From a bacterium SCSIO 12741 (GTDB lineage Bacteria; Bacteroidota; Bacteroidia; Flavobacteriales_G; Salibacteraceae), in the NCBI GenBank assembly GCA_024398055.1, contig CP073749.1, positions 434,001 through 498,000 of the forward strand: 64,000 nucleotides of DNA, written 5' to 3'. Below, in pieces: positions 1-9,560 of this stretch (positions within the stretch are counted from its first letter, which is position 1; each line of letters opens with the position of its first letter). A program made the translations under genes and the position numbers. The notes under the pieces are model-generated. The model searched no databases and was not told the DNA's origin. It worked only from the letters and a program-made list of their open reading frames with translations.

Positions 1-9
1 AAAATAATT

Positions 10-855
10 TTAATTTTTAAATAGACGAATCATTTGAGCCAGATTCGTCTTTAAATCTTTTCTTTCTACAATGTAATCTAAGAACCCGTGTTCCACCAGA
101 AACTCAGAGGTTTGAAATCCTTCAGGAAGTTCTTTTCCAATGGTTTCTTTAACGACACGAGGTCCTGCAAAACCGATCAATGCGCCAGGTTCTGCAATGT
201 TGATATCACCCAACATAGCGTAAGATGCGGTTACACCTCCGGTAGTAGGATCAGTCAACAAGGAAATATAAGGAAGACCTGCTTTAGCCAACAAGGTCAA
301 TTTTGCCGAAGTTTTCGCCATTTGCATCAGCGAGAAGGCAGCCTCCATCATCCGAGCTCCACCTGATTTAGAAATCATAATGAAGGGAAGATTGTGCTCA
401 ATGCAGTAATCAACAGCCCGGGCAATTTTCTCACCCACAACTGAACCCATGGAACCTCCAATAAAATTGAAGTCCATACAGCCGATTACCACTTCATGGC
501 CTTTCAGCTTACCCGTAGCCGTACGAATAGCGTCTACCAATCCTGTTTTCTTCTTGGACGAATTCAAACGGTCCGTGTATTTCTTAGTATCCTCAAACTC
601 CAGGGGATCGCCTGAAGAAAGGTTACGATTCAATTCATCGAACTTATTCTCGTCAAACAGGATACGGAAATATTCAATGGATCCAATACGTTCGTGATAC
701 CCACAGCTTTCACATACCCACACATTGGTGGCGTGATCTTCTGATGGGGTTACATGCTTACACTGACGACATTTGTACCAAAGTCCTTCAGGAGTTTCCT
801 TTTTGTCTTTGGTTGGGGTGTTCACCCCTTGCTTCATCCTTTTAAACCAACTCAT
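10..855 (-). CDS. accD: Acetyl-CoA carboxylase carboxyltransferase subunit beta
   Basis: Carboxyltransferase beta subunit of acetyl-CoA carboxylase, which with AccA moves the carboxyl group from biotin to acetyl-CoA to give malonyl-CoA in the cytoplasm. The 281-aa length is normal for the family. An N-terminal four-cysteine zinc ribbon is visible (C29, C32, C48, C51). It is followed by the crotonase-like fold with GGSMGS (133-138) and SGGARMME (164-171), typical of the acyl-CoA/oxyanion region. The gene lies 36 bp downstream of fbaB on the same strand with no terminator between them, so the two are probably co-transcribed. No oddities were seen. Confidence 0.97.
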   Translation of the reverse strand: MSWFKRMKQGVNTPTKDKKETPEGLWYKCRQCKHVTPSEDHATNVWVCESCGYHERIGSIEYFRILFDENKFDELNRNLSSGDPLEFEDTKKYTDRLNSSKKKTGLVDAIRTATGKLKGHEVVIGCMDFNFIGGSMGSVVGEKIARAVDYCIEHNLPFIMISKSGGARMMEAAFSLMQMAKTSAKLTLLAKAGLPYISLLTDPTTGGVTASYAMLGDINIAEPGALIGFAGPRVVKETIGKELPEGFQTSEFLVEHGFLDYIVERKDLKTNLAQMIRLFKN

Positions 856-891
856 ACGCGTCCTTCATTAACCGGATAAAATTAAAGAAAA

Positions 892-1953
892 TCAAGCGAG
901 CGTTACCTGAGACTCCAAGTATACGTCTTGAACCGCTTGAATTAGATTAACTCCTTCTGCGACCGGTTTTTGGAAGGCTTTACGTCCCATGATCAATCCT
1001 TGACCACCAGCACGTTTGTTTACTACAGCTGTCATTACGGCTTCTTGCAAGTCAGAGTCTCCTGCAGAAGCACCACCTGAGTTGATCAATCCGATTTTAC
1101 CCATGTAGCAGTTTGCCACTTGGTAGCGTACCAAGTCAATGGGGTGATCAGAGGACAATTCGCTGTATACTTTATCGTGGGTCTTACCAAAGCCAACAGC
1201 GTTGAATCCGCCGTTGTTGGTAGCCATCTTTTGCTTAATGATATCGGCTTGGATAGTTACACCGATGTGGTTTGCTTGTCCAGTCAAGTCAGCTGCAGTG
1301 TGGTAGTCTACACCGTCTTTCTTGAATCCGGAGTTACGCAAGTAGCACCATAGAATGGTAGCCATTCCCAATTCGTGAGCACGCTCAAATGCCTCAGCAA
1401 TTTCCACAATTTGGCGCTCGGCCTGATCAGATCCAAAGTAGATAGTTGCACCAACAGCGGTAGCACCCATGTTCCAGGCATCCTCAACGGAACCGAAAGA
1501 AATCTGATTAAAGGTATTGGGATAAGTCATCAATTCATTGTGATTAATCTTTACAATGAAAGGAATCTTGTGGGCATATTTACGAGAGCATTTAGCCAAA
1601 ACACCAAACGTGGAAGCAACTCCGTTACATCCAGCTTCGATAGCCAGCTCAACGATATTATCGGGGTTAAAATAACGAGGGTTTGGAGCAAAAGAAGCCG
1701 CAGCCGAGTGCTCAATTCCCTGGTCAACCGGAAGGATAGACAAGTATCCAGAACCACCTAAGCGTCCATGATTGTACAATCTGGCCAGGCTGTTCAATAC
1801 CTGGTTGCTTCGGTTTGACTGAATGAATTCACCGGAAACAAAATCCGGGTTGGGTTGAGCGATGTCCTCTTTGGCAATCGTCTGGCTTGTGTGGTCGAGT
1901 AAGTAACTCGCTTTATCTCCTAATAATTCTTGTATCCGGGCATATGTGCTCAT
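892..1953 (-). CDS. fbaB: Class I fructose-bisphosphate aldolase, DhnA/FbaB type
   Basis: Schiff-base (class I) fructose-1,6-bisphosphate aldolase of the archaeal/FbaB type, acting in glycolysis and gluconeogenesis. The 353-aa length fits. The sequence has the family features: the [12 protein letters not shown] segment near residue 75, VKINHNE, and the C-terminal phosphate-binding glycines ([13 protein letters not shown], then [15 protein letters not shown]). It is followed closely by accD. A TACATTTG -7 element sits about 30 bp upstream of the start, so the gene has its own promoter. The family assignment is clear. Preference for FBP over related sugar phosphates is inferred from the family only. 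Confidence 0.93.
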   Translation of the reverse strand: MSTYARIQELLGDKASYLLDHTSQTIAKEDIAQPNPDFVSGEFIQSNRSNQVLNSLARLYNHGRLGGSGYLSILPVDQGIEHSAAASFAPNPRYFNPDNIVELAIEAGCNGVASTFGVLAKCSRKYAHKIPFIVKINHNELMTYPNTFNQISFGSVEDAWNMGATAVGATIYFGSDQAERQIVEIAEAFERAHELGMATILWCYLRNSGFKKDGVDYHTAADLTGQANHIGVTIQADIIKQKMATNNGGFNAVGFGKTHDKVYSELSSDHPIDLVRYQVANCYMGKIGLINSGGASAGDSDLQEAVMTAVVNKRAGGQGLIMGRKAFQKPVAEGVNLIQAVQDVYLESQVTLA

Positions 1954-1983
1954 AGGAACAATTTTTAATCCGATTTAAGCCGG

Positions 1984-1991
1984 CAAATGTA
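1984..1991 (-). promoter_or_regulatory. -7 promoter element of fbaB
   Basis: TACATTTG on the minus strand matches the Bacteroidota TAnnTTTG -7 consensus. It would start the fbaB mRNA about 25 nt before the ATG at 1953. I see no good TTTG -33 box at the usual spacing. Confidence 0.5.
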
Positions 1992-2058
1992 AATATTATT
2001 GGCCGTTGATTAGGCCTTTTGTTGAAAAACGTTGATGGAGGTAATGGGAACCGTCGAA

Positions 2059-2724
2059 TTACAAAAAGCGACGGATTCTAAGATGCTGGATATGAATGCT
2101 GGCCGCAGCATAAAGGTCGGCACCACAGGCACTGGCCAGGAATTGAATTTGATCGCCGGTTTCTTTCGGTTCTTCGATTATGAAATAAACCCCGGGATAG
2201 CTTTGGTCCTTTTCATCCAAATCGGTTTCGATAACGATGGTATCATTTTCGACGATCGCCTTGGCCTTAACGGGAGTATTGGTTTTGGTAAAACTGATGG
2301 TAATTCGTTTACCTCCCAGATCTAAATAACCGTGGGCGTAGCCCATCGCATTTTGATCATAGTTCACCAGATCAATTTCAATTTCTACCCGCTTGCTCCA
2401 GAACCCTGAACGAAATTCACTGGGAATAGTAATCGGACGCTTCAATCGTTTACGCACGCAACCCGTGCCTTGGGAGGAGGATAAATGCAAATTGCCATTT
2501 CCTACTGCCGAAGTGGGTACCAGGCTATCATTCACGCTAAGCTCCCAATCGCTGTTGGAAGTAAATTGTTCAGCGAACACCCAGTACTGAGTCGTATCTA
2601 CGGGAGTTTCTTCTTCAACAATTTCAAACTCTTCTTCCTTTTTACAGGCCTCAAACGAAAGTACCATCACCCCCAAAAGGGCGATCCAAAGGATACGAGA
2701 TGATTTGTAAGAAGCGAGCGACAT
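2059..2724 (-). CDS. Hypothetical lipoprotein
   Basis: A 221-aa protein of unknown function. The N-terminus is a lipoprotein signal: a hydrophobic stretch (about residues 11-24) ending in LSFEAC followed by KK, so Cys27 is the likely lipidated residue. An acidic linker (EEEFEIVEEETPVD) follows. The mature part is beta-rich, with alternating hydrophobic strands, and could be a jelly-roll or lectin-like fold, but I recognise no family. It is transcribed alone: a terminator-like hairpin of fhs lies upstream and fbaB has its own promoter downstream. A TACTTTTG -7 element is only about 8 bp before the ATG, so the message may be nearly leaderless. Confidence 0.75.
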   Translation of the reverse strand: MSLASYKSSRILWIALLGVMVLSFEACKKEEEFEIVEEETPVDTTQYWVFAEQFTSNSDWELSVNDSLVPTSAVGNGNLHLSSSQGTGCVRKRLKRPITIPSEFRSGFWSKRVEIEIDLVNYDQNAMGYAHGYLDLGGKRITISFTKTNTPVKAKAIVENDTIVIETDLDEKDQSYPGVYFIIEEPKETGDQIQFLASACGADLYAAASIHIQHLRIRRFL

Positions 2725-2731
2725 GACTGGG

Positions 2732-2739
2732 CAAAAGTA
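2732..2739 (-). promoter_or_regulatory. -7 promoter element of the lipoprotein gene
   Basis: TACTTTTG on the minus strand matches TAnnTTTG. The predicted transcription start falls within a few bases of the ATG at 2724, implying a leaderless or very short leader mRNA. Confidence 0.45.
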
Positions 2740-2764
2740 CGTAATTCAGAGATTGATTTAACGC

Positions 2765-2789
2765 AAAAAAGGCGTACCGTAGTACGCCT
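2765..2789 (-). terminator. Rho-independent terminator of fhs
   Basis: On the minus strand an 8-bp stem (AGGCGTAC / GTACGCCT, 4-nt loop) is followed directly by a run of Ts. It lies about 30 bp after the fhs stop codon. Confidence 0.85.
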
Positions 2790-2817
2790 CTTCCAATTCT
2801 ATATTGTGTTTTTTGAT

Positions 2818-4500
2818 TTAAGACAGCCCTGAAATCACCCCATTGGCATCGATATCCATGCCTTCGGATGCAGGAGTTGCTGGCAATCCTGGCATACGCA
2901 TCATGGCTCCGGTAATTGGAATCACAAATCCGGCTCCGGCAGCGATTTCAAATTCCCTTACGGTCAGGGTAAATCCAGTAGGACGGCCAATGAGCTTGTC
3001 GTTATCGGAGAAAGACTTTTGGGTTTTAGCCATACAAATAGGAAGCTTATCCAATCCTAAGTTGTAAATGCGCTTCAAATCTGTTTTTGCTTTTCCCTGG
3101 AAATCGACTCCATCGGCACCGTAAACTTTCTTGGCAATAATTTCTACCTTTTCTTCTACGGATAGGTTCCAATCGTAAAGTGGAGCAAAGTCGTTACCGG
3201 CATTTTCAATGTTGTCTACAACAGCTTCAGCCAAAGCGGCTGTTCCGTTTCCTCCTTCTGCCCAACCTTTACTTACCACGGCTTTTACGCCCATGGCCTC
3301 ACACGCCTGCTGCACGAAAGCAATTTCATCTTCGCCGTCACCTGTTCTGTGGTTAATAGCAACCACTGGTGTAATTCCAAACTGCTGGGCATTTTCAATG
3401 TGCTTCTCGAGGTTTGCAAAACCGGCCTGTACTCTTTCCAAAGAAATATCTCCGTACTCATCCTTGGTGGCTCCACCATGGTGACGCAATGCTCTAATAG
3501 TAGCAACCAATACGATGGTTTTCGGTTTCAATCCAGCGTATCCACACTTAATATCCAGGAATTTCTCAGCACCCAGATCTGATCCAAAACCGGCTTCGGT
3601 AACTACATAATCGCTAAGGGATAGCCCCATTTTAGTAGCAATAATGGTATTGGTTCCCTGAGCAATGTTAGCAAATGGTCCACCGTGGATAATTGCTGGG
3701 TTGCCTTCCAGGGTCTGAACCAAGTTTGGTTTAATCGCATCTTTCAACAAAATAGCCATGGCCGATTCCGCTTTCAAATCACGGGCGTAAACCGGTTTGC
3801 GATCACGGGTAAAACCAACGAAAATATTACCTAAACGACGCTTCAAATCTTCCATGTCGTTCGACATACAAAGAATGGCCATTACCTCTGATGCTGGAGT
3901 AATGTTAAAGCCGTCTTGACGAGGAACGCCATTGGTCACTCCACCCAATCCGATAGTAATGTTTCTTAAGGCCCTATCGTTCATGTCCATCACCCGTTTC
4001 CAGTAGATCAGGCGTGGATCCAAATTCAAATTCTTGGTTTTGCTCTGAAGGTTGTTGTCGATCAAAGCGGAAAGGAGATTGTTCGCTTTTTCAACGGCCG
4101 AAAAGTCTCCGGTAAAATGAAGGTTGATATCCTCCATTGGTACTACCTGAGAGTAACCACCACCGGCGGCTCCACCTTTAATTCCAAAAACGGGTCCTAA
4201 TGAAGGTTCCCGCAACACAACGGTAGCCTGCTTACCAATTTTGTTTAACCCTTCGGTCAACCCAATGGAAACTGTGGTTTTTCCTTCGCCAGCAGGAGTC
4301 GGAGTCAAAGCGGTAACCAGAATCAACTTGTTGTTTTGGTACTTACTTTCATCAATCAAATCCAAGGGAAGTTTCGCCTTGTATTTTCCATAGTGCTCCA
4401 GATCATCGGCAGGAATTCCGAGTTTCTCAGCGATAGTATTAATATGTTGCATGGACGCATCCTGTGCAATCTCTAAATCGGTAGGAACTTTCGTAATCAT
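2818..4500 (-). CDS. fhs: Formate--tetrahydrofolate ligase
   Basis: ATP-dependent synthesis of 10-formyl-THF from formate and THF in one-carbon metabolism (cytoplasm). The 560-aa length is normal. The P-loop TPTPAGEGKTT lies near residues 66-76, and conserved blocks such as LREPSLGPVFGIKGGAAGGGYSQ-like and TEAGFGSDLGAEKF are present. I chose the ATG at 4500 (MITKVPTD) rather than the in-frame ATG at 4527: homologues start around this point and the extra 9 residues look like upstream sequence. A terminator follows. Upstream lies heptad-repeat element A. Confidence 0.96.
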   Translation of the reverse strand: MITKVPTDLEIAQDASMQHINTIAEKLGIPADDLEHYGKYKAKLPLDLIDESKYQNNKLILVTALTPTPAGEGKTTVSIGLTEGLNKIGKQATVVLREPSLGPVFGIKGGAAGGGYSQVVPMEDINLHFTGDFSAVEKANNLLSALIDNNLQSKTKNLNLDPRLIYWKRVMDMNDRALRNITIGLGGVTNGVPRQDGFNITPASEVMAILCMSNDMEDLKRRLGNIFVGFTRDRKPVYARDLKAESAMAILLKDAIKPNLVQTLEGNPAIIHGGPFANIAQGTNTIIATKMGLSLSDYVVTEAGFGSDLGAEKFLDIKCGYAGLKPKTIVLVATIRALRHHGGATKDEYGDISLERVQAGFANLEKHIENAQQFGITPVVAINHRTGDGEDEIAFVQQACEAMGVKAVVSKGWAEGGNGTAALAEAVVDNIENAGNDFAPLYDWNLSVEEKVEIIAKKVYGADGVDFQGKAKTDLKRIYNLGLDKLPICMAKTQKSFSDNDKLIGRPTGFTLTVREFEIAAGAGFVIPITGAMMRMPGLPATPASEGMDIDANGVISGLS

Positions 4501-4542
4501 CGTTGTGAATTTTTTGGGCGAATACAATAATAGGGATTCTGT

Positions 4543-4666
4543 GAATTCTGAATCTTGAATTCTGAATTTTCAAGTACAGAAACGAGATTCGAGAAACGAG
4601 AAGCGAGATTTGATAGACGAGAATCGAAATTCAGAATTGGGATTTCAGAATTCAAAATTCAAACGT
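4543..4666. repeat. Heptad inverted-repeat element A
   Basis: The left arm is four uninterrupted 7-bp units (GAATTCT, GAATCTT, GAATTCT, GAATTTT; 4543-4570). The right arm is twelve consecutive 7-bp units in exact register (4583-4666): CGAGATT, CGAGAAA, CGAGAAG, CGAGATT, TGATAGA, CGAGAAT, CGAAATT, CAGAATT, GGGATTT, CAGAATT, CAAAATT, CAAACGT. The right-arm units resemble reverse complements of the left-arm units, so the arms can pair. The element lies between fhs and the TolC gene and runs into the TolC 3' end, supplying its last residues and stop codon. See also the elements at 16218, 23031, 43925, 55668 and 60745. Confidence 0.8.
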
Positions 4667-6054
4667 GCCCAGAGCAAATGCGGTCTTCAGGGCGGCTTTC
4701 CTGCCTTTGCCCAAAACCTCAATCCATTTAATCTGTGCACCAATGTAGCCTACTTCCCGAGCGTTTACCATGAACAGAGAGCTTTCTCCAGAATTGAACA
4801 GTCTCTTCTCCCCTTCTAAAAGCGCTCGGTAATCCTCTACGTTTTGCCCGTAGATTTCGGCCTGAAGCCGTGTTGTATTCCATTCATTGAAGGAAGCGTT
4901 TACCGCATAATTCAATTGGGCATTTTGGTTACTCAATTTGAGTTCGGCTTCTTGAATTTTTAGTTGCATCAATTGCACATCTCCCCGCTCCTTTCTCAAA
5001 AACACAGGCATACTGAATGACACGCCCCAGGTATAATTGGCCAGAGAATAGGTTTCTGCGATTCCGGCACTACTGGCCTCGGCTATAGGATTGTACTTCA
5101 ACCGGAGGTCGGGTTTGAGCTGTTCCTTTTTTAGCTTTTGCTCCACTTCCATTTGATCGATCCGAAGTTGGGACTTTCTCAAGGCCGGATGATTAACCAT
5201 AAGGCTATCCAAAGCATTTAATTCGGATGGTTCTTCTACCCCTTGAACAGATCCTTGGAAGGGTTCGGGATAGTGGTGGAATCCAGTTCCAAAGGAATGA
5301 CTCCATCGCCCCACAAAAATGATTCGAGCAAGGCTGAGGAATTGCTCCACATAAGCAAGGCTTGTTGGTAAACCAACTGGCGATTTTGAACCTGGATTCC
5401 TGCCTCAACGGTATCGATGGAAGGACGATCACCTAAGAGAGCTCCTTCACGAACGGCATCAAATCGCAATTGAGCCAATTGAAGGGCTTCCCGATAAACT
5501 TTAAGCGTATGAAAGCTAACAAACCAATCCCAGTAAACTTTACCTGCTTCGAGTTGCAACTTGTTTAACATGAGCTGCTGTTCGGCCAGGGTTATTTGCC
5601 CAAAGGTTTTAGCCTGCTTCAATTGCGCTCTTCGATCGTCCATGAGCAATCCCTGACCCAATGGAACGGATAGGCCCAAATACCAGAGTCCGGCCCGAGG
5701 TGTCGTCTGTTCCGGATTTAGATATACTCCTTGATTCTGCTCATAACCTCCCTTAAATTCCAAACCAAACCAGGTTGGAACCGAAAGTCCTCCGCCACCC
5801 AGGGCATAATATTGGGTCCCATCAAAATACTTTTGGCGGACATCGGCAAACACCTTTGGATCGAACCCACCTCGTGCATTCAGGAGACTGGCTTTACCAT
5901 ACTGCTCTTGCAAAGAAGCTTGAATAGCGACAGGATGATGTTGCTGAACTTGATTCAAAAATCGATCGAAGCTCAAAACGGTACTATCCTGTTGACCGGT
6001 TGCCTGAGTAACTAACCCAAACAAGGTCAAAAACAACGCACAGTATCGGATCAT
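4652..6054 (-). CDS. TolC-family outer membrane efflux protein (interrupted by an apparent frameshift)
   Basis: Outer-membrane channel of a tripartite exporter. The N-terminal part (6054 to about 5243, 272 residues) has a signal peptide (LFLTLFGLVTQATGQ) and the first OEP repeat, then stops at ...DLFKG. The second OEP repeat continues in another frame from VEEPSELNALDSLM to the end at 4652 (about 195 residues). The break is at a G4 run on the coding strand (5239-5242). One extra G joins the frames into a protein of about 467 aa, the normal TolC length. The ATG overlaps the HlyD stop codon (ATGA), so the genes are translationally coupled. The final residues and stop lie inside heptad element A. 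An assembly homopolymer error is more likely than gene decay. Confidence 0.8.
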
Positions 6055-7409
6055 TTTCCCGTAATATGTACCGCGTCTTTAGACGGATTCTGTTTGTAAT
6101 AATCAGGTGGGAACCCATTAATGTTTCGCCACAGCTCGTACCAGATCGGCACATCTTTTAGCAATACCATATTGGTGGTTCCAGAACCAACACGCAACGC
6201 ATCTGGCCAGGGGTGATCCTTGGGATCAGGTTTAACCAATATTCGGTATTTACCGTTATCACTGATGAAATTGTCAATGGCAAAGACCTCACCTCCGTAG
6301 GTTCCATAGCTGGTATTGGGCCAACCGGAAAACACAATCGCAGGCCAACCGTCAAATTGAATTCTCACTTCCTGTCCTTTATCCAAGAGTGGGAGATCAA
6401 TAGGATCGATGTACATGGCAACGGAAAGGTCATATTTAGCTGGCATAATGCTCAAAATGGCTTCGCCTTCTTTCAGAGTCTCCCCGATTCCGGATTGAAT
6501 CGTTTGGGTAACATATCCATCTTGAGGAGCTGTGATGTAATACAGTCCAGTTCGAACGGAGTAATTAGCATACTGATTCTGCAATTTGGTCACACTGGCT
6601 TCTGCATCAAATTGATTGGACATGGCTGTATACTTGTCAGACTGAGCCTTGGCTATATCCTTCTGGTATTGAGTATTTACCGCATTAAGCTCTACCTGGC
6701 TATTCACCCATTCGTTGCTACTGGTCAGCCATTTGTTTTCAGCAGCCACAGCCCCAGCCTGAGCCTTTTGAAGGCGCAGTTTTCTGTTTTCAAGTTCGGT
6801 CTTTGACTTAAGTCCCTGTTCTTCCAACTGACGGATTCGATCGTACTGTTTCAATGCAATGGACTCGTTGATCCGGGCGGCTTCGAAATCGATGCTATCG
6901 CTAACCATTTTCAATCGAGCCTGTTCTACCTTATTGGTCGCCTGGGTTCTTTTCAGGGTTTGCATGTTCTCCAAGGCTTCAATTTGAGCATCCAGGGCCT
7001 TCACCTTTTCACGGTATGAGGAAACCGATTGCTCTTTGGCCTGCATTTGAGATTCGGTACGGCCCAACAGTTGAGGATCGAAGTACTCGTCCTTGACTTC
7101 GGAGATATACATAATGGTGTCTCCTTGTTGCACATAATCACCTTCCTGTACATACCAACGCTCAATTCTACCGGCAATAACGGAATGAATCGTTTGTGGA
7201 CGTTGCCCGGGCTTCAGGGTGGTAACCTGCCCTTGAGAACGAATGTTCTGGGTCCAGGGCAACAACAACAAAATGAAAGCGATCAGAAATACCATACCCA
7301 GTAAACTCAATACAACCCGATTGGATTTCCGGCTCTCAATCCCATTCAATGCTGGGTATTTTTCCCTGTCAATGTAGGGAGTCACACTCTTTTGAGAAAT
7401 ATTTAACAT
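6051..7409 (-). CDS. HlyD-family periplasmic adaptor (membrane fusion protein)
   Basis: Inner-membrane-anchored adaptor linking the ABC exporter to the TolC channel. It has 452 aa, with a cytoplasmic N-terminus, one membrane segment at about 32-51, a split biotinyl-lipoyl domain (IHSVIAGRIERWYVQEGDYVQQGD) and a long alpha-helical hairpin (about 120-290). The second lipoyl half (ITAPQDGYVTQTIQSGIGE) and a beta-barrel domain follow. It sits between the ABC gene (11 bp upstream) and tolC (ATGA overlap), forming a three-gene type I secretion-like operon. The substrate is unknown. Confidence 0.93.
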   Translation of the reverse strand: MLNISQKSVTPYIDREKYPALNGIESRKSNRVVLSLLGMVFLIAFILLLLPWTQNIRSQGQVTTLKPGQRPQTIHSVIAGRIERWYVQEGDYVQQGDTIMYISEVKDEYFDPQLLGRTESQMQAKEQSVSSYREKVKALDAQIEALENMQTLKRTQATNKVEQARLKMVSDSIDFEAARINESIALKQYDRIRQLEEQGLKSKTELENRKLRLQKAQAGAVAAENKWLTSSNEWVNSQVELNAVNTQYQKDIAKAQSDKYTAMSNQFDAEASVTKLQNQYANYSVRTGLYYITAPQDGYVTQTIQSGIGETLKEGEAILSIMPAKYDLSVAMYIDPIDLPLLDKGQEVRIQFDGWPAIVFSGWPNTSYGTYGGEVFAIDNFISDNGKYRILVKPDPKDHPWPDALRVGSGTTNMVLLKDVPIWYELWRNINGFPPDYYKQNPSKDAVHITGK

Positions 7410-7420
7410 GGTTCGATGCT

Positions 7421-9118
7421 TTAAAATTGATGGATATTGGGAATGTCAATAGAAGTCACTCTTCCTTTTTCCAGCAACACGGCTGTATCAAATCGACGAG
7501 CCAAATAGGGGTCGGTGGATACGGCTACCAGGGTCCATCCATTTTCTGGATTGGTCAAAAAGTCAATAATCCGGCGACGTTCAGATACTTCGACCAATTC
7601 AAATGTATCCTCCAGCAAAAGCAATTTTGGACGGTCGGCAATGCTTCGAGCCAGAAGCATTTTCTGCACCACACTCTTGGGTAACCTTTTCCCTTCAGGG
7701 TCCAATACGGTGTTGTAGCCCATGGGCATCCGATTAATGAAATGGGAAAGTCCTAAATGCTCTACGGCCCATTTTACATTTTCAAAAGTGGCCGCTTCCC
7801 GACCCATGGTAATATTTTCGAGTACCGTTCCTTCAAACAATTGCTCTTGAGAAAGGGAGTCACCAATAACCGCCCTTAATGAAGTCGGATGAAGATTTCC
7901 TTTGGGAAAGCCATTAAAAGTCAATACGCCTTCTTGCACCTGATACAATCCTGCTATGATCTGAAGTAGGGTGCTTTTCCCGGAACCATTTTCACCAGTC
8001 ACCAATACCTTTTCACCCGGAGCAATCTTTAAGGAAAGGTCATTTAAGGTAGGTTGTCTGTTACCCGGGTAGGTAAAGCCCACGCGATCCAATTCTACCG
8101 CAACTCCTGGTTCACGACATTGCTCATTCAAATCCAATCCTTCGTCCGATTCTAACTCCAAATCGGTAACCTGACCAATTTTTTCCAGGGAGGTAAGTAC
8201 GTCGTAAATGGTTTCCAGACTGAGTACAAACTTTTCCACTGAAGTCATAACCAATAGAATGATGATTTCGGCGGCCACAAACTGTCCAATGTTCATTTGC
8301 TGTTGCATCACCAATATCCCTCCAATGGCAAGAAGCCCAGTAGCCACTAACACTTTGAAGATGACCATAAGAGAATATTGCTGAACCAATACTCTAAAGT
8401 GCCCGTCACGTGCTGTGAGGTAATGATCCACCTGCTTGTCTGTTCGAGCCAGAGGAAGGTTCGTTTTACCGGCAAGCTTGAAGGTGGTATTCGTTCGGGC
8501 CAACTCTTCTAACCAGTGAGCCACTTCGTATTTATGCTTCGATTCTGCCAAACTGGTGCGCAATCCCCGAGCTCCGGTAAGCCTGAAAATGGCATAAACC
8601 ATCACCACCAGAATAAAACTAAAGATGATGAAGAAGGGGTGGTAAAGGGAAAGCAGAACCAAGCCAAAAATTACCTGAAGGGCAGCCGCTGAAAAGTCGA
8701 TCAGAATTTTAGACAATCCTTTTTGAACCGAAATGGTATCAAAAAATCGGTTCATCAATTCCGGTGCATAGTGGCGATAAAGAGCTTCCATTCGAATTCG
8801 AGGAATTCGGTAGGCAAACTCAAATGCCGATCGGGTAAAGATTTTTTGCTGCAGATTTTCTGTAATCCTCAGCTGAAAAATTTGGAGTATTCCAGTTACG
8901 GCAACTCCCAACACTACCATGACTACGAGGACTACCCAAGAAGTACTCACCCGACCACCCTGGATCAGGTTAATAATGGCTTGGATACCCAAGGGCAGCG
9001 ATAAGTTGACCAATCCATTAAAAATGGAGTAGACATAAATATTGGTAATCTCCCTTCGATCCGGGTTTAACAGTCGCCAAAGACGTTGGGTGGGAGATAA
9101 GGTGTTTTCTTGATTCAT
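7421..9118 (-). CDS. ABC exporter, membrane domain fused to a divergent ATPase domain
   Basis: 565-aa half-transporter of the HlyB/LapB type without an N-terminal peptidase domain. The membrane domain (about 20-310) is followed by an ATPase domain with Walker A GENGSGKS (375-382), a Q-loop (SLSQEQLFEG) and Walker B LLLLED. Two key motifs are degenerate: the LSGGQ signature reads LPKSVVQKMLLARS, and the switch-loop histidine is replaced (VAVSTDPYLA). ATP turnover may therefore be altered. With the downstream HlyD and TolC genes it forms a type I secretion-like complex. No substrate with RTX repeats or a double-glycine leader is evident nearby. The small protein at 9203 is a possible but unproven partner. 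Confidence 0.9.
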   Translation of the reverse strand: MNQENTLSPTQRLWRLLNPDRREITNIYVYSIFNGLVNLSLPLGIQAIINLIQGGRVSTSWVVLVVMVVLGVAVTGILQIFQLRITENLQQKIFTRSAFEFAYRIPRIRMEALYRHYAPELMNRFFDTISVQKGLSKILIDFSAAALQVIFGLVLLSLYHPFFIIFSFILVVMVYAIFRLTGARGLRTSLAESKHKYEVAHWLEELARTNTTFKLAGKTNLPLARTDKQVDHYLTARDGHFRVLVQQYSLMVIFKVLVATGLLAIGGILVMQQQMNIGQFVAAEIIILLVMTSVEKFVLSLETIYDVLTSLEKIGQVTDLELESDEGLDLNEQCREPGVAVELDRVGFTYPGNRQPTLNDLSLKIAPGEKVLVTGENGSGKSTLLQIIAGLYQVQEGVLTFNGFPKGNLHPTSLRAVIGDSLSQEQLFEGTVLENITMGREAATFENVKWAVEHLGLSHFINRMPMGYNTVLDPEGKRLPKSVVQKMLLARSIADRPKLLLLEDTFELVEVSERRRIIDFLTNPENGWTLVAVSTDPYLARRFDTAVLLEKGRVTSIDIPNIHQF

Positions 9119-9202
9119 TGTAATATTAGGTTAATGACCAATACGGCCTATAACAAATGGCCCTAAACCAATGGAATGGGGCAAACGGTACTCAGTAAGA
9201 AA

Positions 9203-9493
9203 TCAAGAATGTTCGGGAGGGGGAGTCACAATTTCTGAGTAATTGTGGGAGTTGACTGCCATAAAGGAGTAGCAGTGGAAATAGTCTTTGGTCATTATAC
9301 TTAAGGACCAAGCTGAGTTTTCGTTCAGCTCTTTCTCTTCCTTTTCTTTTTCGGTAGAATCTTTACTGGATTCGCCATCGTTTGAGAATTGCTCAGTCTC
9401 AACCTCACACACCAAAACAGCCTGTAAATCATTGGCTACATAAAGTGCGCAAAGCAAAATGAATAATACTCTCAAGACATAACTGGTTTTCAT
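9203..9493 (-). CDS. Small secreted or membrane-anchored hypothetical protein
   Basis: 96-aa protein. A hydrophobic N-terminus (about residues 6-25) could be a signal peptide. A highly charged middle (DGESSKDSTEKEKEEKE) follows, then a tail ending in TPPPEHS. I recognise the general pattern of small Bacteroidota proteins with a proline-rich end but no function. A perfect -7 element (9543-9550) and a 14-bp palindrome (9561-9574) lie upstream, which supports a real, regulated gene. It lies 84 bp upstream of the ABC exporter on the same strand and may be co-transcribed with it. Confidence 0.6.
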   Translation of the reverse strand: MKTSYVLRVLFILLCALYVANDLQAVLVCEVETEQFSNDGESSKDSTEKEKEEKELNENSAWSLSIMTKDYFHCYSFMAVNSHNYSEIVTPPPEHS

Positions 9494-9542
9494 GGGCGTT
9501 TCCTAACTTACTCTACCAAGACAATCCTAATACAATTCCGTT

Positions 9543-9550
9543 CAAATATA
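9543..9550 (-). promoter_or_regulatory. -7 promoter element of the 9203 gene
   Basis: TATATTTG on the minus strand is a perfect TAnnTTTG match, about 50 bp before the ATG at 9493. Confidence 0.5.
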
Positions 9551-9560
9551 ATAGTAATAC

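Noticed and set aside
88-366. Plus-strand reading frame inside accD, and many similar ones opposite or out of frame with clear genes
   Set aside because: They lie wholly within well-supported genes on the other strand or in another frame and show no family features of their own.
4543-4666. CRISPR-like array
   Set aside because: The units are 7 bp, degenerate and contiguous with no spacers, so this is a heptad repeat and not a CRISPR.
5236-5350. Programmed -1 frameshift in the TolC gene
   Set aside because: There is no recognisable slippery heptamer with a downstream pseudoknot, and two other genes show the same one-G loss, so an assembly error is simpler.
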